A stretch of 64,000 bases of DNA from Syngnathus acus (Eukaryota; Chordata; Actinopteri; Syngnathiformes; Syngnathidae): the NCBI RefSeq assembly GCF_901709675.1, contig NC_051105.1:10402604-10466603 (forward strand), given 5' to 3'. Shown in pieces: positions 28,133-51,438 of the stretch; the first letter of the stretch is position 1; each line of letters opens with the position of its first letter. The notes below the pieces were generated by a model. The model did no database searches and was not told where the DNA came from. It saw nothing but the letters and a program-made list of their open reading frames with translations. The position numbers and the translations under genes were made by a program.

Positions 28133-30995
28133 AATCGTTGTCTTCCACTATGGTTTTGTATGAAGTTGTGTTTTGGTTTTCTTTACAGTTATGGTATCGG
28201 GGTACTTGTAAAAATTGTATAGACAAATGATATAATTGATAGTTATGGTGTAGAGTTGGAGGGACACAAAAAATTCCTTCTTGGGAGGTGTAACAGAAAG
28301 AAATTGAGAAGCACTGATAAAAATATGTGTTTTGTTGTTCGTATGTGTTTATACCAAATAGCACAAATCGTGTATTTTGCCATGAAAAACTGTATTTTAA
28401 TATTTCGAGGTGGTGAATGTTTCGTTTATTTGTTGTTGATACGAAACAAAAACCGAACTTGATTTTTTTTTTTTTTGCACACGCTGCGTGACGTCGTCTT
28501 CCACTTGAAGACCGAGGAGGAAGCCCACGACAAGACATACTAGTACACACACTTAACACACCACACGTACTGAGGCATCAAGAGGTTTTGTTCTCCACTA
28601 ACTTTTTTTAATCACCACCTTTCTACGGTGGCAAATTCCACCGCCGGCGGGTGAGGCGATGTACCGGGCTCGGGGCGTCAACTCCACGGGAGAAAAGTAG
28701 CTTGATGAGTGTCCAAAGTAGTGGAAGTTTGGAGGGGCCGCCATCTTTGGTCCCAGCTCTCCACGTCCTCAACACTGACCGTGTTTTCAGGAACATACCA
28801 CGGCGCTGCTGAAGGCCCTTGAAGGTATTTTGGAACATTATTGGGAAGATTAATACCTGCGTTACCCCCCTGCGTGTTGTTTTTTGTGCGAGGCAGAACG
28901 GGAAGGGAATTGAAGCGAGACGACGGACGCTTAGTCGTGAATGTTAGCAGAATGTCGGCTCCAAAGTCCATTGAGGCTTTTTGGGCTACTAGCTAGCAAC
29001 ATCAAAGCATCGTCTTTTCCACAGCTCCGGATTTTCATTATCTTTCAAAAAATTGCACGGATATGGTGGACAAGTATTTATAAGTAGGAAAGGTCGCGAT
29101 TGTTTTGGATGCACGCAGCCATGTTAAGCGTGCACCTTTTGCACGAGATGTTCAAGTAAACGATGAAGGTAAAAGGGGGAAACAACGGTGGGGACAAAGC
29201 AAATGTCTGCTGATGGTTACCGATGTCTCTATCAGTAGTTGGCATGCTTGCATGTAGGTGGACATCCACCATTGTGTGGCGATTGTCGTGTCACAACGTG
29301 ACGTCTTATTTGCACCAAGCTGCAATATGCTGCTAATGCTTGAGATGAAAAATGACTTCGGCCTAACATGACTTTTATCAAAGCAGCCAAGAGTAACTTG
29401 CTAAATCGGATGTCACTGCTACAAAGCCATTAATTGACACCATTTTAAGTTTGAAGTCAACACGTTTGGCCTCTGCATCCTGCTTCTCTTGGACCCCTCT
29501 TGTCTTTTCCTGTAAATGTTGACACAAATGGGGGAGCTTCTCAATGCGATTACAGTGTTGAAAGACAAAGTAATACCTAGTTGTCAAAGTTGTATCATAG
29601 TTACATGTCCAATGCAATGAACTTGCTGGAAGTGGGCCATTAATTAATGCCAGAGCTTTTTAGGACTTTCTCAAGTGTCTCTGCCATAAACAGGTGGTCA
29701 ATCTGCTGAGCAGCATGGCGTTAAAATGACATTCACAGGCATGGCTCTAAGGGTTCAACCACTTGTTCCAGCAGGGGCTTTAAAATAGATAATTCTCGTC
29801 CACAGAGGCCTTCAGAACAAACCTTTATAAAAACACATAGCTATTTGTATTAATGTGTCGGAAACTTACTGGGTCAAAAGGCAACGGGGTTTTATTCCTG
29901 TCACAGTTTTCCTTTAGAGCAGGGGTCTTCAACCCTGGTTCTCGGGGTCTGGTGTGCTGCATATTTTATGTCTATATCATTATCTAGCTTTGAATCAGTG
30001 TGTTGCACCAGGGAGACATTTCAAAGATGCAGGACGCTGACCTGGATGGAAGAATGAAGACCCCCGTTTTGGAGAACGTTTAAAAAATGGCATTGTTATG
30101 TTTGCCGTATAAACAGTCGTTTAAACTGTAAAGATAATCACCTTCATGAGAAAAGCCAAGCACTTTTATTGACTTTAGCAGCAGCAATCACCGGTGGTAT
30201 CAGTTGTAAATTATTGCAACAGCTGCAGTAGCCAGCAAAAAGTAATGAGTCAGTCAAGTTGTTTAGAAATCTTCGTAGCAGTCAATATGCACCCTCCCTC
30301 CTTTGTACAAATTATTTTCGACTCTTTCCATTGTCTCACTGAAAAAGCAACAGAGATAGGGTGGCTTGGTCCTTACTTGTTTTTTTATCTAAACCGTAAT
30401 CGTATTGGTTGTAACATTTATCAACCTCGATCGCATTGTCCCTTCCCCAAATTTGTTGGTTCCCCACCCTTCTAATTGTTTTAGTTTGTTGACATTGTGG
30501 TACACTGCTGCAGGAAAAAATCTGGAAAGCAGCAATCATACATTTGTTTTAATACTGTAGTATGTGGATGTTGGAATCGGTTAGTACGCTATCCTTTTCT
30601 GTCTTCCTATTATTTGTTTTTATATTTTCTCTGCTTGCAAAGCCACTGACTGTCCAGCCTCATGCGCAGATACAAAATGGTCGCATCATTATCGTGCAGG
30701 TTCACTGAGGCTGCAGAGATGCTGGTGCCCTGGGAGCTTGTGCAATAACAATTAATTATTCAATCCTTGACTTACTGTCAAAATAGTGGGCCTGGTCCTC
30801 ACGTGACATTTGTGCTTAGCAATGTGATTCGGTTCAAATATGACCAAAAGGCATACTTGATGATGCGCAAGCATGATTCTGGCTTTTATTCCATCCCTGC
30901 GGTCGTCTGCTCTTGTGTGTCCTCTAGGGCTCCAATTGAACGATATTCTCTGGTGGTAACCCAGATGTGCTGTGAATTGTCGCTAATGTTTGCAG
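28133..30995 (+). other. tlk1: tlk1 promoter, 5' exon and first intron region
   Basis: A CpG-rich stretch around 28480-28950 is the likely tlk1 promoter: TGACGTCG lies at 28489-28496, and a donor-like GGCGG|GTGAGG near 28649 could end a non-coding first exon. No ATG in frame with the first coding exon at 30996 was found there. The rest reads as intron with a small MITE at 29920-30066 and no recognised gene. Confidence 0.5.
29920..30066. mobile_element. Small degenerate hAT-like MITE
   Basis: Starts CAGGGGTCTTCAACC and ends GAATGAAGACCCCCG, giving imperfect terminal inverted repeats. The flanks CTTTAGAG (29912-29919) and TTTTGGAG (30067-30074) agree at 6 of 8 bases, as expected for an old 8-bp target-site duplication. 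About 147 bases, no coding capacity. Confidence 0.6.
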
Positions 30996-31000
30996 GCGCC

Positions 31001-35696
<4,696 letters not shown>

Positions 35697-36481
35697 CAGC
35701 CCGATACTGTGACGCAGCCTGACCAAGCGCACGGCGAGCCTACCCGAGGCCAGCGAGCGAGGAGCGGGGTGACCGCACTTCACCTGCTGGGCCTCCAATG
35801 GCTTGATTAAAGGATGGATGGAAGGACAGGAAAGGAATGTTTGTTTTATTTTTTTTTTAGAGTAAAGGACACGTGCTTATTCGCCGCTTTAAGGAGATGA
35901 CAAAAGCACTGAAACAGACTCCATACCTTGAAGAAAATGTGAGTGGACGCTGTTGAAATGTCTCAAATGGAGAGAGCGTGAGAGCGGGCACCCCGCTGTT
36001 GAGCGTTAACTGTCACGCCAGTGCCAGGATAAAATGTTTGAGCTGCTCAAAATGAATATACTTTATGGAGGACAGTTGCCAAGTAGGTTTACCGTTGATT
36101 TGGTTTCAGGTTCCGTTCCCATTCGTTTAGGCTTTAATTTGACTTTGTTAGCTATGAGAATGTAACGCGTAGCATACGAGGGACATCTAGTTTCATGTAG
36201 GCCGGGGAGCTTTCAGTACTTCCGCTTCATGCACAAAGTAACCAAATGTAGACTTGTGGCATAAAATCCTATGCAGGAATAATAGTACAGATAACTTGGA
36301 AGAGTCTATTCTGTACAGTTTGTCTTTGAATTTCCAATTGCAGCAGTAACATGTACAAAGCGTTAAAATGTCCACTCCAAAGGGCTTTTTGGGTGGATTA
36401 ATTTTGCTGCTTTTGTTGCTCTTATTTTTTCAAGGGCTGTATATGTTACTTCGGGTACATATAGTTCCACTCAGAGTGAAT

Positions 36482-36487
36482 AATAAA
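36482..36487 (+). terminator. tlk1: tlk1 polyadenylation signal
   Basis: AATAAA on the plus strand 786 bases after the tlk1 stop, the first clear signal in the 3' UTR. It lies about 150 bases from the opposing gorasp2 signal. Confidence 0.65.
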
Positions 36488-36634
36488 TGAAAGGAATTGT
36501 TTCCCCCCCAAAGTGAACAATGTTGAGTACATGCAGTATCTTCATTTCCCCTCATCAATACATTGAATGTCTGACCTCTAGTGGTATTGAGGGGAACTAC
36601 AACAACAAAGAATTGATATCGTTTAATCTTGACA

Positions 36635-36640
36635 ATTTAT
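36635..36640 (-). terminator. gorasp2: gorasp2 polyadenylation signal
   Basis: TTTATT on the plus strand reads AATAAA on the minus strand, about 90 bases after the gorasp2 stop. Together with the tlk1 signal it makes a tight tail-to-tail arrangement. Confidence 0.65.
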
Positions 36641-36728
36641 TTTCCAATTCTTTACACAAAATCCAAAACGAGTACAACAGTTTTAAGGGAAAATCCGCAA
36701 CTTACACCTGAAAGCACCAATGTGACAT

Positions 36729-38368
36729 TTACACAGCTTGTAGGTGCAAAGATGAGTGTGCAGGCGCTGTGTTATTTATTGAGTCAAAGCTGATTACCGA
36801 TGATGGAGTTTGGCTCGGTGAACTCATCATTTGGACAACAGTAGAGGGAGATTCTTCATTCTGCCTGACAGCGGCATTTGCGCAGGAGGTTGGGGGAGAA
36901 TGTTCTGATGAAGACTGAGTGAATGCGGGGACTGTGACTGACTGTGGTGAAGGGAGAAGATCTGGAAACGCACAATATGGAAGGTCAAGCTCAATTCACT
37001 ACATTCACCTTTCTGCTTCTTTTTGTTCCAAATCCTAATTTGAAACCCTAATTTAAAACCCTACTTTCAAATCCTAATACTATTTGAAACCCTACTTTTA
37101 AATTCTAACACCTCAATTTGAAACCCTGACACTAATTTGAAACCCTACTTTTAATCCTAATTTGGAACCCCAATCTAAATTTAAAACCCTACTATGAAAC
37201 CTATTTTCCAAACTGTTGCACTTTGTCAAATGTGTTGATGTATCTTGAAAACCACTTGAAGCCCTTATGTAGTAGGATTGCTGTCGTACCTGTTTGAATA
37301 TCGACGAGGTCAAAAGACACGTTTTTCTCTTCTGAACCAGGATTGTCAGGAACGGTTGCAACAACAGCAGTGAGACTAACCTGCTGATCAAAATGATTTC
37401 ATCTCAGTAAATCATATTTGGAAATCTGACAAGAACTCGTTTCATACTGTTGTGTTACCTCTGACGATGTGTCACCAGGTGGAGGAAGACGCTTGCTCTG
37501 GCTGGAAGGCGTGGTGGGCACCCTGTGCAGGTAACCATAGCCGATCCCGCAGCCTAGACTGAAGACAAAACTATTTTGGATCATCATTCACATCAGCTGC
37601 CACGCTCCAAATTGGAAAGGTTGGTTTCCATGGCGACTGGCGTACCTGCCCGCTCCCCCCCATTTACAATTTGGTCTGACAAAAACGTCTCGGCACTCGA
37701 CTGTGTCCGTGTTGTAGACGTAGAGCTTGAGCAGCGTTCCTTCGTAGGCTTGGATGAGTTTGAAGAGATTGTCATTCTGCTTGAATTGAAGACGCAGGAT
37801 CAGCCGATCGCCATCACGACCGTGTCCTGACTAGGATCAAAATGGCTACCTTGTCCAAGAAGGATTCAGCTCCTATAATGTAGTCAGTATAAGGTCTCAG
37901 GCCAGCCAGGGCTGCAGGAGAGTTTTGCTCCACTTCCTGGACATCCACAAATATCACAAATGCTCAAGAGCAAAAAAAATAAAAAATTCACTTCTACCTA
38001 CCAAGACATGCCAAACATTTTCTCGAGCTCCTTCAAAGTTGGAGAATCGGATGCTGATCCCCAGCAGCCCGCTGCCACCCCACAAACTGCTGGGAATGAC
38101 ATCCGTCTCCCTCACGTCCAGCGTCCTGCTACTGTACAACACCAGTTTGGTAGGTTTGTCCACGTTCCTCTCCAGAATATCTTTGATGGTGTCGTTGTCT
38201 CTGCTCTGTCGCATAGCGCACATGCAATACGTGTATGATATGGCCACCACACCCATTTCGAGCTGCACACGCCGGTTTAACTTACCAGTCTAGTGTCACA
38301 AATTGCGATGATGAAATCAAAAAACGGCTCCAGTCCTGCACAATAACCGGGAGAATTTTTCTGAACCT

Positions 38369-38404
<36 letters not shown>

Positions 38405-39557
38405 TAGACAGTGGTTTGATTGACATTTGCAACCTAATTTTTAATTATTGCTCCATAAAATTTAATAAGTTCATTTCCCAGGAGTCTATTCTCAGCTTTT
38501 CTCTTGGCTGCACTGCTATTGATGTTTGGTTTTTGTCCACTTGTTACATTTCAGCTCCTGTGTTGTCATGTCAACAATCTGCCCAAGGTCATCAGAACGA
38601 GTAATGTAACCAAGGTAATTTAAGCTATTTTAGAAATTGGTTTCTTTAACCCAAAATTACTCAAATATGACAGTAAAATATATAAAATAAGTAAAATTGA
38701 CAAGAAAATAAAGACAACAAAATATAAATCAGTGAAACCTATTTATTAAAAATGTCATAGGAATATGTATATTTGTGGATGTGAAACTTTCCCAACATAT
38801 TAATATGCATTAAAAATAACTTAATAAAATATATTTAAAAAAAAAAAGTTAGAGTAGATCGCCACTGCTGTATTTTTCACACACAAAAAAAGATTCAAAG
38901 AAATGATACAGTATATAAGTAGTTTCCCATTTGAAAAGTTGAAATGTAAGGGATGAAAGCAGGTCACTTGTGCAATACATACACTAGTGCTGCACATTCA
39001 AGCGGAGTAAATCAGAAAATAATTTGACACCCATTCTGTTCACTCACTCACCACACCGGTTATTCTGGAAGCATTTTGTCAAACAACGACTTTAAATCAG
39101 GGCGCTCCCAAAGAGGCCTTCACCGACTCCACCTTCAAACGCCGTCGTGTTTACTGCAGTGCAAAAAAAAAAAAAAAATCCAAAAAATAAATCAAAACTC
39201 TTAAGAAAAGATGATGGTGGTGTTACAGCGACGGGTGGCGTCACTCGCGTGGGGTTTAATCTAACGCCAATTAATGGGCATCAATAGACGTGAACCTCGC
39301 CTATCTGAGGGTACATGAACGCGGCACGACGCTACAAACAGAAAGAATAAAAACTTTGATAAACAACAGGAGGCAATTCAAATAATTTCTCCTCTAATGA
39401 CTCATTTATGAACATAATATAATACTGAATGTCCAGACACTGCAACACGTGTCGTTGACATGAATGTGCTCCACTTGTTGAATTCGTGACTTACTTTGAG
39501 GACGTGGTAGCCTTCGCTTCCTCCCCCTGGAACCTGCACGCTTGTCAAGCCCCCCAT
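36729..39557 (-). CDS. gorasp2: Golgi reassembly-stacking protein 2 (GRASP55)
   Basis: Peripheral Golgi protein that tethers medial/trans cisternae through its tandem PDZ-like GRASP domains. Exons: 39557-39495, 38366-38286, 38205-38002, 37936-37850, 37776-37646, 37558-37459, 37383-37290, 36961-36729; 993 nt, 330 residues. [20 protein letters not shown] keeps the myristoylation glycine at position 2. PDZ1 includes [15 protein letters not shown] and [17 protein letters not shown]2 includes [19 protein letters not shown] and [20 protein letters not shown]-type sequence across the 37646/37558 junction. The C-terminal Ser/Pro-rich region is short (human total 452 residues). The acceptor of the third-to-last exon boundary at 37383 could shift by one codon (CAG CAG). 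The paralogue gorasp1 is excluded mainly by synteny. Confidence 0.94.
37029..37208 (-). repeat. Degenerate telomere-like minisatellite in gorasp2
   Basis: Irregular copies of TTTGAAACCCTAA/CTACTTT fill about 180 bases of the intron between the last two gorasp2 exons. On the minus strand the unit reads like AGTAGGGTTTCAAATTAGGG. The same consensus occurs at 39755 and 47307 in this window. Confidence 0.85.
38371..38401. repeat. A31 homopolymer at a gorasp2 splice acceptor
   Basis: A run of 31 A on the plus strand. Transcribed on the minus strand it is a 31-nt T tract that ends directly at the GCAG acceptor of gorasp2 exon 2 (exon starts at 38366), so the homopolymer forms the polypyrimidine tract. 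Confidence 0.95.
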
Positions 39558-39754
39558 GCTCCTGATTTAGCCCGCAGTGGCGTCACTGGCGTGGATTCGA
39601 ACGAGTGTGCCTTGCGTTCATTTGCACGTCAACGTGTGTGGTACCTGGTTGGTTAGAACTCGGCACTTCCGCCACGAGGGTGACCTCCTCCAAGGCGGCT
39701 CTATCGTTGATCGACAGGCTCTGATGTAAATGCCGAGGGTTTTAGCCTTAGTCT

Positions 39755-39866
39755 GGGGGGTAGGGTTTCAAACTAGGGTTAGGGTTTTGAAGTAAGGTTT
39801 AAAACTAGGGTTAGGGTTTTGAAGTGGGCTTTCAAACTAGGGTTAGGGTTTTGAAATGGGGTTAGA
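39755..39866 (+). repeat. Telomere-like minisatellite array
   Basis: Three tandem units of about 30 bases with the core ACTAGGGTTAGGGTTTTGA alternate with TTTCAAACT. The core contains the vertebrate telomere hexamer TTAGGG once or twice per unit. It lies 200 bases upstream of the gorasp2 start; a further short fragment (GGTTTCAAACTAAGGTTA) is at 40208-40227. Confidence 0.9.
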
Positions 39867-41590
39867 CCAGGGAGCAACAGCAATGATAAAATGTTTTATA
39901 TTAATTCTATATTAATTTATACAAACATAGTTGCTCCATCAGAGCACAGACACGGCACACACAGCTTGGTAACTTTTCCATGACACATAAGGCAGAGCTC
40001 ATTAACGTCATGACACATTGATACAAAACATTCAGTAGATAAGACATTCTTATGAGGATATACTTTTCCTTCTTTTGCCCTCCCTTTCTTTATCTGCTGA
40101 AGTGCACTTGTACTGACTTCCGTGAAGCAACCCAAGATCTTGCAAATAAAGAACCAACTATTACTCCACATCTTTGTTTTCTTGGCTCAACGACGGACAT
40201 CTTGAAGAAAACGCAACAGGTTTCAAACTAAGGTTAATTACATTTACAGTCTTCATATTTATACGTTGCCACTTGTGCTATTGTCTTACTGTGATTCAGC
40301 CATTTTCATTGTGTGATTCAATTCAATTCAGTGTCGATCATATTGTAGTCTGACTCTTTCATTCCTTACTTTTGTGTAGCTGTAGCACATCATTCAAGCA
40401 GCAAGTGAGAGGTGTACTTCACCTGCTGACACCTTCTCTTTCAACGAGCCAATGAATAAAGCCTGACTCCCAGCAGCAGCTTGCTGACACCTCAGAACTT
40501 TGTAATTGTGCTCTAAAAAGCTCGCTCAGATTTATCGGCTAGTCTCGGTGGAGTTGAAACTTCGGCAAAAAGTGCACGATACTTTGTCAAGGCTCAGAGA
40601 TCCTGATCGACGTGGACTTTTGCTGCATTTTAACCTTTCACCAAGGCCTGTTTTCATTTTTTTTATATTGTGGCCTTAAGACTCAATTGTGTTTTAAGTT
40701 ACCGAATATGTAACTATTTATCTCCGTGCCAGGATGTGTCAGGCCAAAGGAATCAATAAGAGGAGGTGAAATGCAGAAATGCAAGCCATCAATCATAATT
40801 ACTTTACAAGTCGTAGGCCGGGAGGTGTTCCTGCTCAATGTAATCATCACTTGTTTGATGGTTGGCCCCCGAGCTTTGAACATAAAAAAAAAAAAAGCAT
40901 CTGTTCAGCAGTTGTCATTATTAATCTTTGGAGGTGGTTCAAATGCAACTGATAAGTTGACAGCTAGTAAAAAATAAAAAACCACACACCAGGAATCCAA
41001 ATATAAATAAACAAGTCATTTTGCTTTAATGAGAGTTAATTGCTGGGCTGCTGCTGATAAAACAGAGATCAGGCAGACTGGTGCAGGAGCAGATACATGT
41101 TTCACGGTCTGGTGTTCAGCAAGGCCCTCCTGAGACACAAGGCAAAGCAGAATGCATCTTCCTTTTATTTTACCAGCTTGAGCAAACCGATTAATTGACG
41201 ATAGTAGATCATTAATTTAATTGATTTAATAGACTCCTCCACATTAAGTACAAAACCCGAAAATGACGCACCAAAGACTAAACGGTTTAGTGACTATTTT
41301 ACATATTTTTAATACATAAACCAATAGCAAGAGTTTTACTATGCCGCATGTAAGTACACGAAGCATTTGGGGACAGCAGGCTCGTAACGATCGCGCCGCT
41401 CAAGCGTGAAACAAAGCGTTGTCTGGAGGAGAGGACAACGGCAGAGGAGCCGCGCAAGCAACCGCTCCATCTAACGCTCCAGTGTCCAAAAATAAAATGC
41501 AGCCAGGCAGAGCCACCAAATAGGCTCCCCTAAAAAAAAAAAAAAAGAAAACACAGTCTAATGCATTTTATGATAGTTCTCCTAAAAGTA

Positions 41591-41598
41591 GGAGGAAA
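41591..41598. repeat. Left target-site duplication of hAT element
   Basis: GGAGGAAA directly precedes the TAGTG terminus of the element and is repeated exactly at 42873-42880, the 8-bp duplication length of hAT transposons. Confidence 0.85.
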
Positions 41599-42872
41599 TA
41601 GTGACGTGCATTCCAGTTCTTTTGAGTGAACTGAATCTTTAGAATCGGTTCACTCAAAAGATTTGTTCAAAAGAATCGTTCACCGAATCGTTCGCTAGAC
41701 TTTCTTATTTATTTATTCATTTATTTATTTTCACCTCGTGTAGTGTACCTATTGGAGTGTCCATGAGATGTACCTAATCACAGGCCACTTCATAAGGGAA
41801 AAAGCTTAAGTGAAAGTTAAAAGTGTCACACCCGCCCTCACCCCCACCTCCTGATTGGCTGTTTGATCTGTGACGTCATTCGGACACTCCATTAGGTACA
41901 CCGCCATTTTCGGGTGTACCTAATAACAAGCCACTTTTTCATTATGGGATAAAGCTTAAGTGAAAGTGAAAAGTGCCACACCGGCCCTCACCCCCACGAT
42001 TCTGATTGGCTGTTTGATCTGTGACGTCATTCGGACACTATTAGGGACACCGCCATTTTCAGGTTCGTTCGCAAAGATTCACGAGTGACTGACTGACAGA
42101 CAGCGTTGCTGCTATGCCAGCCGACACACGTTATGCCGACATTGATGTTTTAATTTTGTATTTGTTGGATTGTAGTTGACGGTGTTATTATACCAAGAGA
42201 GACGCAGGCCAACGGCCTAGGATTGGTTTGTCTGTCTCCGTGTTTTTTTTTTTTTAGGTCTACCGGTGCGGTGGCGCGCCTATCAGATAGACAGGCCAGA
42301 GGAGGGAAAGACGATTGGTTTATATCAATTAACACCCGCCCCCACAGTCCGTATCAAGCACACAGAGCGCGGGTGGAGGAAGGGGTGTGTTACGTATGTC
42401 AGATGCCGGCCGGCTGCTGTGTAGCTAGCGAGCGGTGCAAGTGAGCATAATGGACTTCGAACGTGACTTCGAACAAAAAAAGAAAGGCGTTGGAGGAGGA
42501 CGCGGCCAAATGCAGCAAAGTTACGGATTGACATAGTACACGCCAGGAGACGCAACACGTTCACTGACTGATCCGTTGATGCACGGGAAGGAAGGCAGTT
42601 CACCCATTGACTCGTTCCCTCGCTGATCCGTTCTCGCGATGAACTGGAAATGCAAATCACTCACTGACTCGTTCACTCACAGCTCCGTTCAGTTGGTGAA
42701 CGGGAAATGCAATTCACGACTTGTTCGTGAACAGGAAGTTCCGTCATTTTCTTCTTCGTTTTGTTTTACGGCGAGGTGGCACCGGCTTCAATGCGCATTA
42801 CCGACACCTACTGGTTGAAGTCGTATGAACTGAAAAAAGAACGATCACTCGTTCACTCACGAGCCAACACTA
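41599..42872. mobile_element. Non-autonomous hAT-type transposon, 1.27 kb
   Basis: The element begins TAGTGACGTGC and ends GAGCCAACACTA, so both ends read TAGTG inward, and it is flanked by perfect 8-bp duplications GGAGGAAA. Subterminal regions are crowded with GTTCACTC/GAGTGAAC repeats in both orientations, as in hAT transposase-binding regions. No transposase frame was recognised, so it must have moved in trans. Between 41743 and 42063 lies a tandemly duplicated module of about 150-170 bases (copy A 41743-41913, copy B from 41914). Each copy carries GATTGGCTGTTTGATCTG followed by a perfect TGACGTCA and a GCCATTTTC end. The perfect duplication suggests a fairly recent insertion. Confidence 0.88.
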
Positions 42873-42880
42873 GGAGGAAA
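42873..42880. repeat. Right target-site duplication of hAT element
   Basis: GGAGGAAA, identical to 41591-41598. Confidence 0.85.
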
Positions 42881-43197
42881 GAAAGGAATTGTTGAGAAAT
42901 CAGCAAGGGGGTGCTATCTTTGGGCAAAAGAGCATATCTCTGAAGTTACTCTTTACCTTTAGTGACAATGATGAATGCATTTGGTGCTAATTCAAATTTA
43001 CGTATGTTTTAGAACATACTTTGACATCAGAAAATATGTTATAGGCTTAAAAGACTATAGAATGTTTGCTATTATTTAATTTAGGAGGCTAGCAAAAGAC
43101 GATTTTGCTAGCTTGCTAGCGGGCCTCCATTTTGCTACAGCAGCTTTGTTTTTTGAAGTAATATGACATGTTCCCACACACTCAACAGCTCTTTATC
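42881..43197. other. gorasp2-gad1 spacer
   Basis: AT-rich intergenic sequence between the hAT element and the gad1 polyadenylation signal. It contains a short inverted GCTAGC-rich stretch near 43088-43121. Nothing else was recognised. Confidence 0.5.
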
Positions 43198-43203
43198 TTT
43201 ATT
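43198..43203 (-). terminator. gad1: gad1 polyadenylation signal
   Basis: TTTATT on the plus strand reads AATAAA on the minus strand, about 920 bases beyond the gad1 stop. This implies a 0.9-kb AT-rich 3' UTR; the region 43204-44124 shows no other coding signal. Confidence 0.6.
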
Positions 43204-44124
43204 AGAACTGTAGTTACAACAGAAATGAGAAGTTAAAGTGCCTACATTGACATTTCATCTGATTCCGGAATGTTATTTAGTTTTTCTTTGTACAACAGCA
43301 AACTGCGAAAGCTAAATTCATCATGATAAATACTCGTTAAGTTTTCCACACAAAAAGAGTGACCTTGGCGAGAGTATGTTGCGTATCGTGGTTGCCACTC
43401 GGACGAACACGTGAACGTAGAAACAATCGTTGTCGTTAGCATTGTTAGCATAGAACTCAACCCATCTTTGGTTCACTAACGCACATAAAAGACATCCAAA
43501 AACATTGAACTATAAAACAACAAACATGACAAAAAACTATTTTACACATGGAAAATAATCGTCGATTAAATATTCACAATTACTGTATATTCTTATAGTT
43601 AAAATAAAGTTACAGAGTATAGTTGATTTTCCACATCAGGTTTGGTCACCATAAAACACATATTTTGTAACAATACTATACACAATCTACACAGAAAATA
43701 TCTAAAAAGACAGCCATAATAAATACATGTTACTGTTTACACTTTCAAATGACCACCAATGTGATGTCCAAGGGAATGATTGACTTGAGCAAGACATAAA
43801 CAACATGGTCCATCAACATACATATAGACTGTAATATGCATAACTTACATGTTAATGCTAGAAGGTTGTGCTCTTTTTTTCCATATATATATATAGTTTT
43901 TAACGTTCATCCAGTCTTCTAAACTATTCTGCATAGAGTACATGACATTATTGGTGTATGGTCACTCGTCAGTAGATAAGAGCAAATGCTCCAAACTTGT
44001 CTATCGAAGGCCACAACATTAGCTACACCGAGTCATGAGAACGGACACAGCTCTTATATTGTGCAGGCGTACCTAATGATATGTCCTCCAGTGTGTATGA
44101 CATTTCGCAACGCACGCGGGGCTC

Positions 44125-50640
<6,516 letters not shown>

Positions 50641-51320
50641 CAATCCAGTGCAGACTCCGAGCCAAAGTCCTCAGCTTCTCCGCCTCTCCCACTTCCCAAA
50701 AAACAAAAAAGAATATCTTCGTCTTCTTCCTCGCTTAAAAAAAACTCCTTTTTTTGGAGGGGGGTGGCTATCCAAGAAGCGAGGAACGACTCACTGGTCG
50801 GGAGAGAAAAAAATCCATGAGCTGCTTTAATGAAACAATCAGTGGATTCAAGAAATGATTTTTCAAATCACACCCGTTCAAGTTGCATTACGTGCATGCA
50901 GCAAACGCACGAATAGAATCGTTTTGTGTTTGATTAAAACACAATTGGGCCAATATTTTATAGTACAAAAAAAAATTAACATGCATCCTGTATAAAAAAA
51001 TAAATACTTAAGCGGTCCGTATCAATTATTACAAACTGTGCTCAAATTGTTTGCAAATCAATTTGAAAGGGAGTTAGTTGACACCACCTGTTACAGCGAG
51101 CTCCACAAATAATAAAGTGGATTTCCTTGACTTTGCGTGTGCGCTTACCGTAGATTTGACGAGCAGGTGTAGTCCAAACTCTACTTGAGCTGCTCCACTG
51201 CTCCACTCGTGCGATGCCACGCAAGGTGACCTTGTCCTAGCTGGAGTTGACATTTAAGCGCACGAATGAGGAGTCATCCCAACCATTGTCGTGCGTTTGT
51301 CTCCACTGCTTCCTTGCTCT

Positions 51321-51339
51321 GCGCGCGCGCGCGTCTCTC

Positions 51340-51434
<95 letters not shown>
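51321..51434. repeat. (GC)n-(CT)n compound microsatellite upstream of gad1
   Basis: A GC alternating run (51321-51333) is followed by about 100 bases of CT units with one CGCT interruption. It lies about 0.7 kb upstream of the gad1 start codon. Such tracts can adopt Z- and triplex DNA forms; any effect on gad1 is only a possibility. Confidence 0.95.

Positions 51435-51438
<4 letters not shown>

Larger units (their letters stand above)
39558..41598. other. gorasp2 upstream interval
   Basis: This holds the gorasp2 5' region, the minisatellite at 39755-39866, and AT-rich sequence. A minus-strand reading frame of 84 codons at 39917-40171 resembles nothing I know. No promoter motif stands out. 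Confidence 0.5.
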
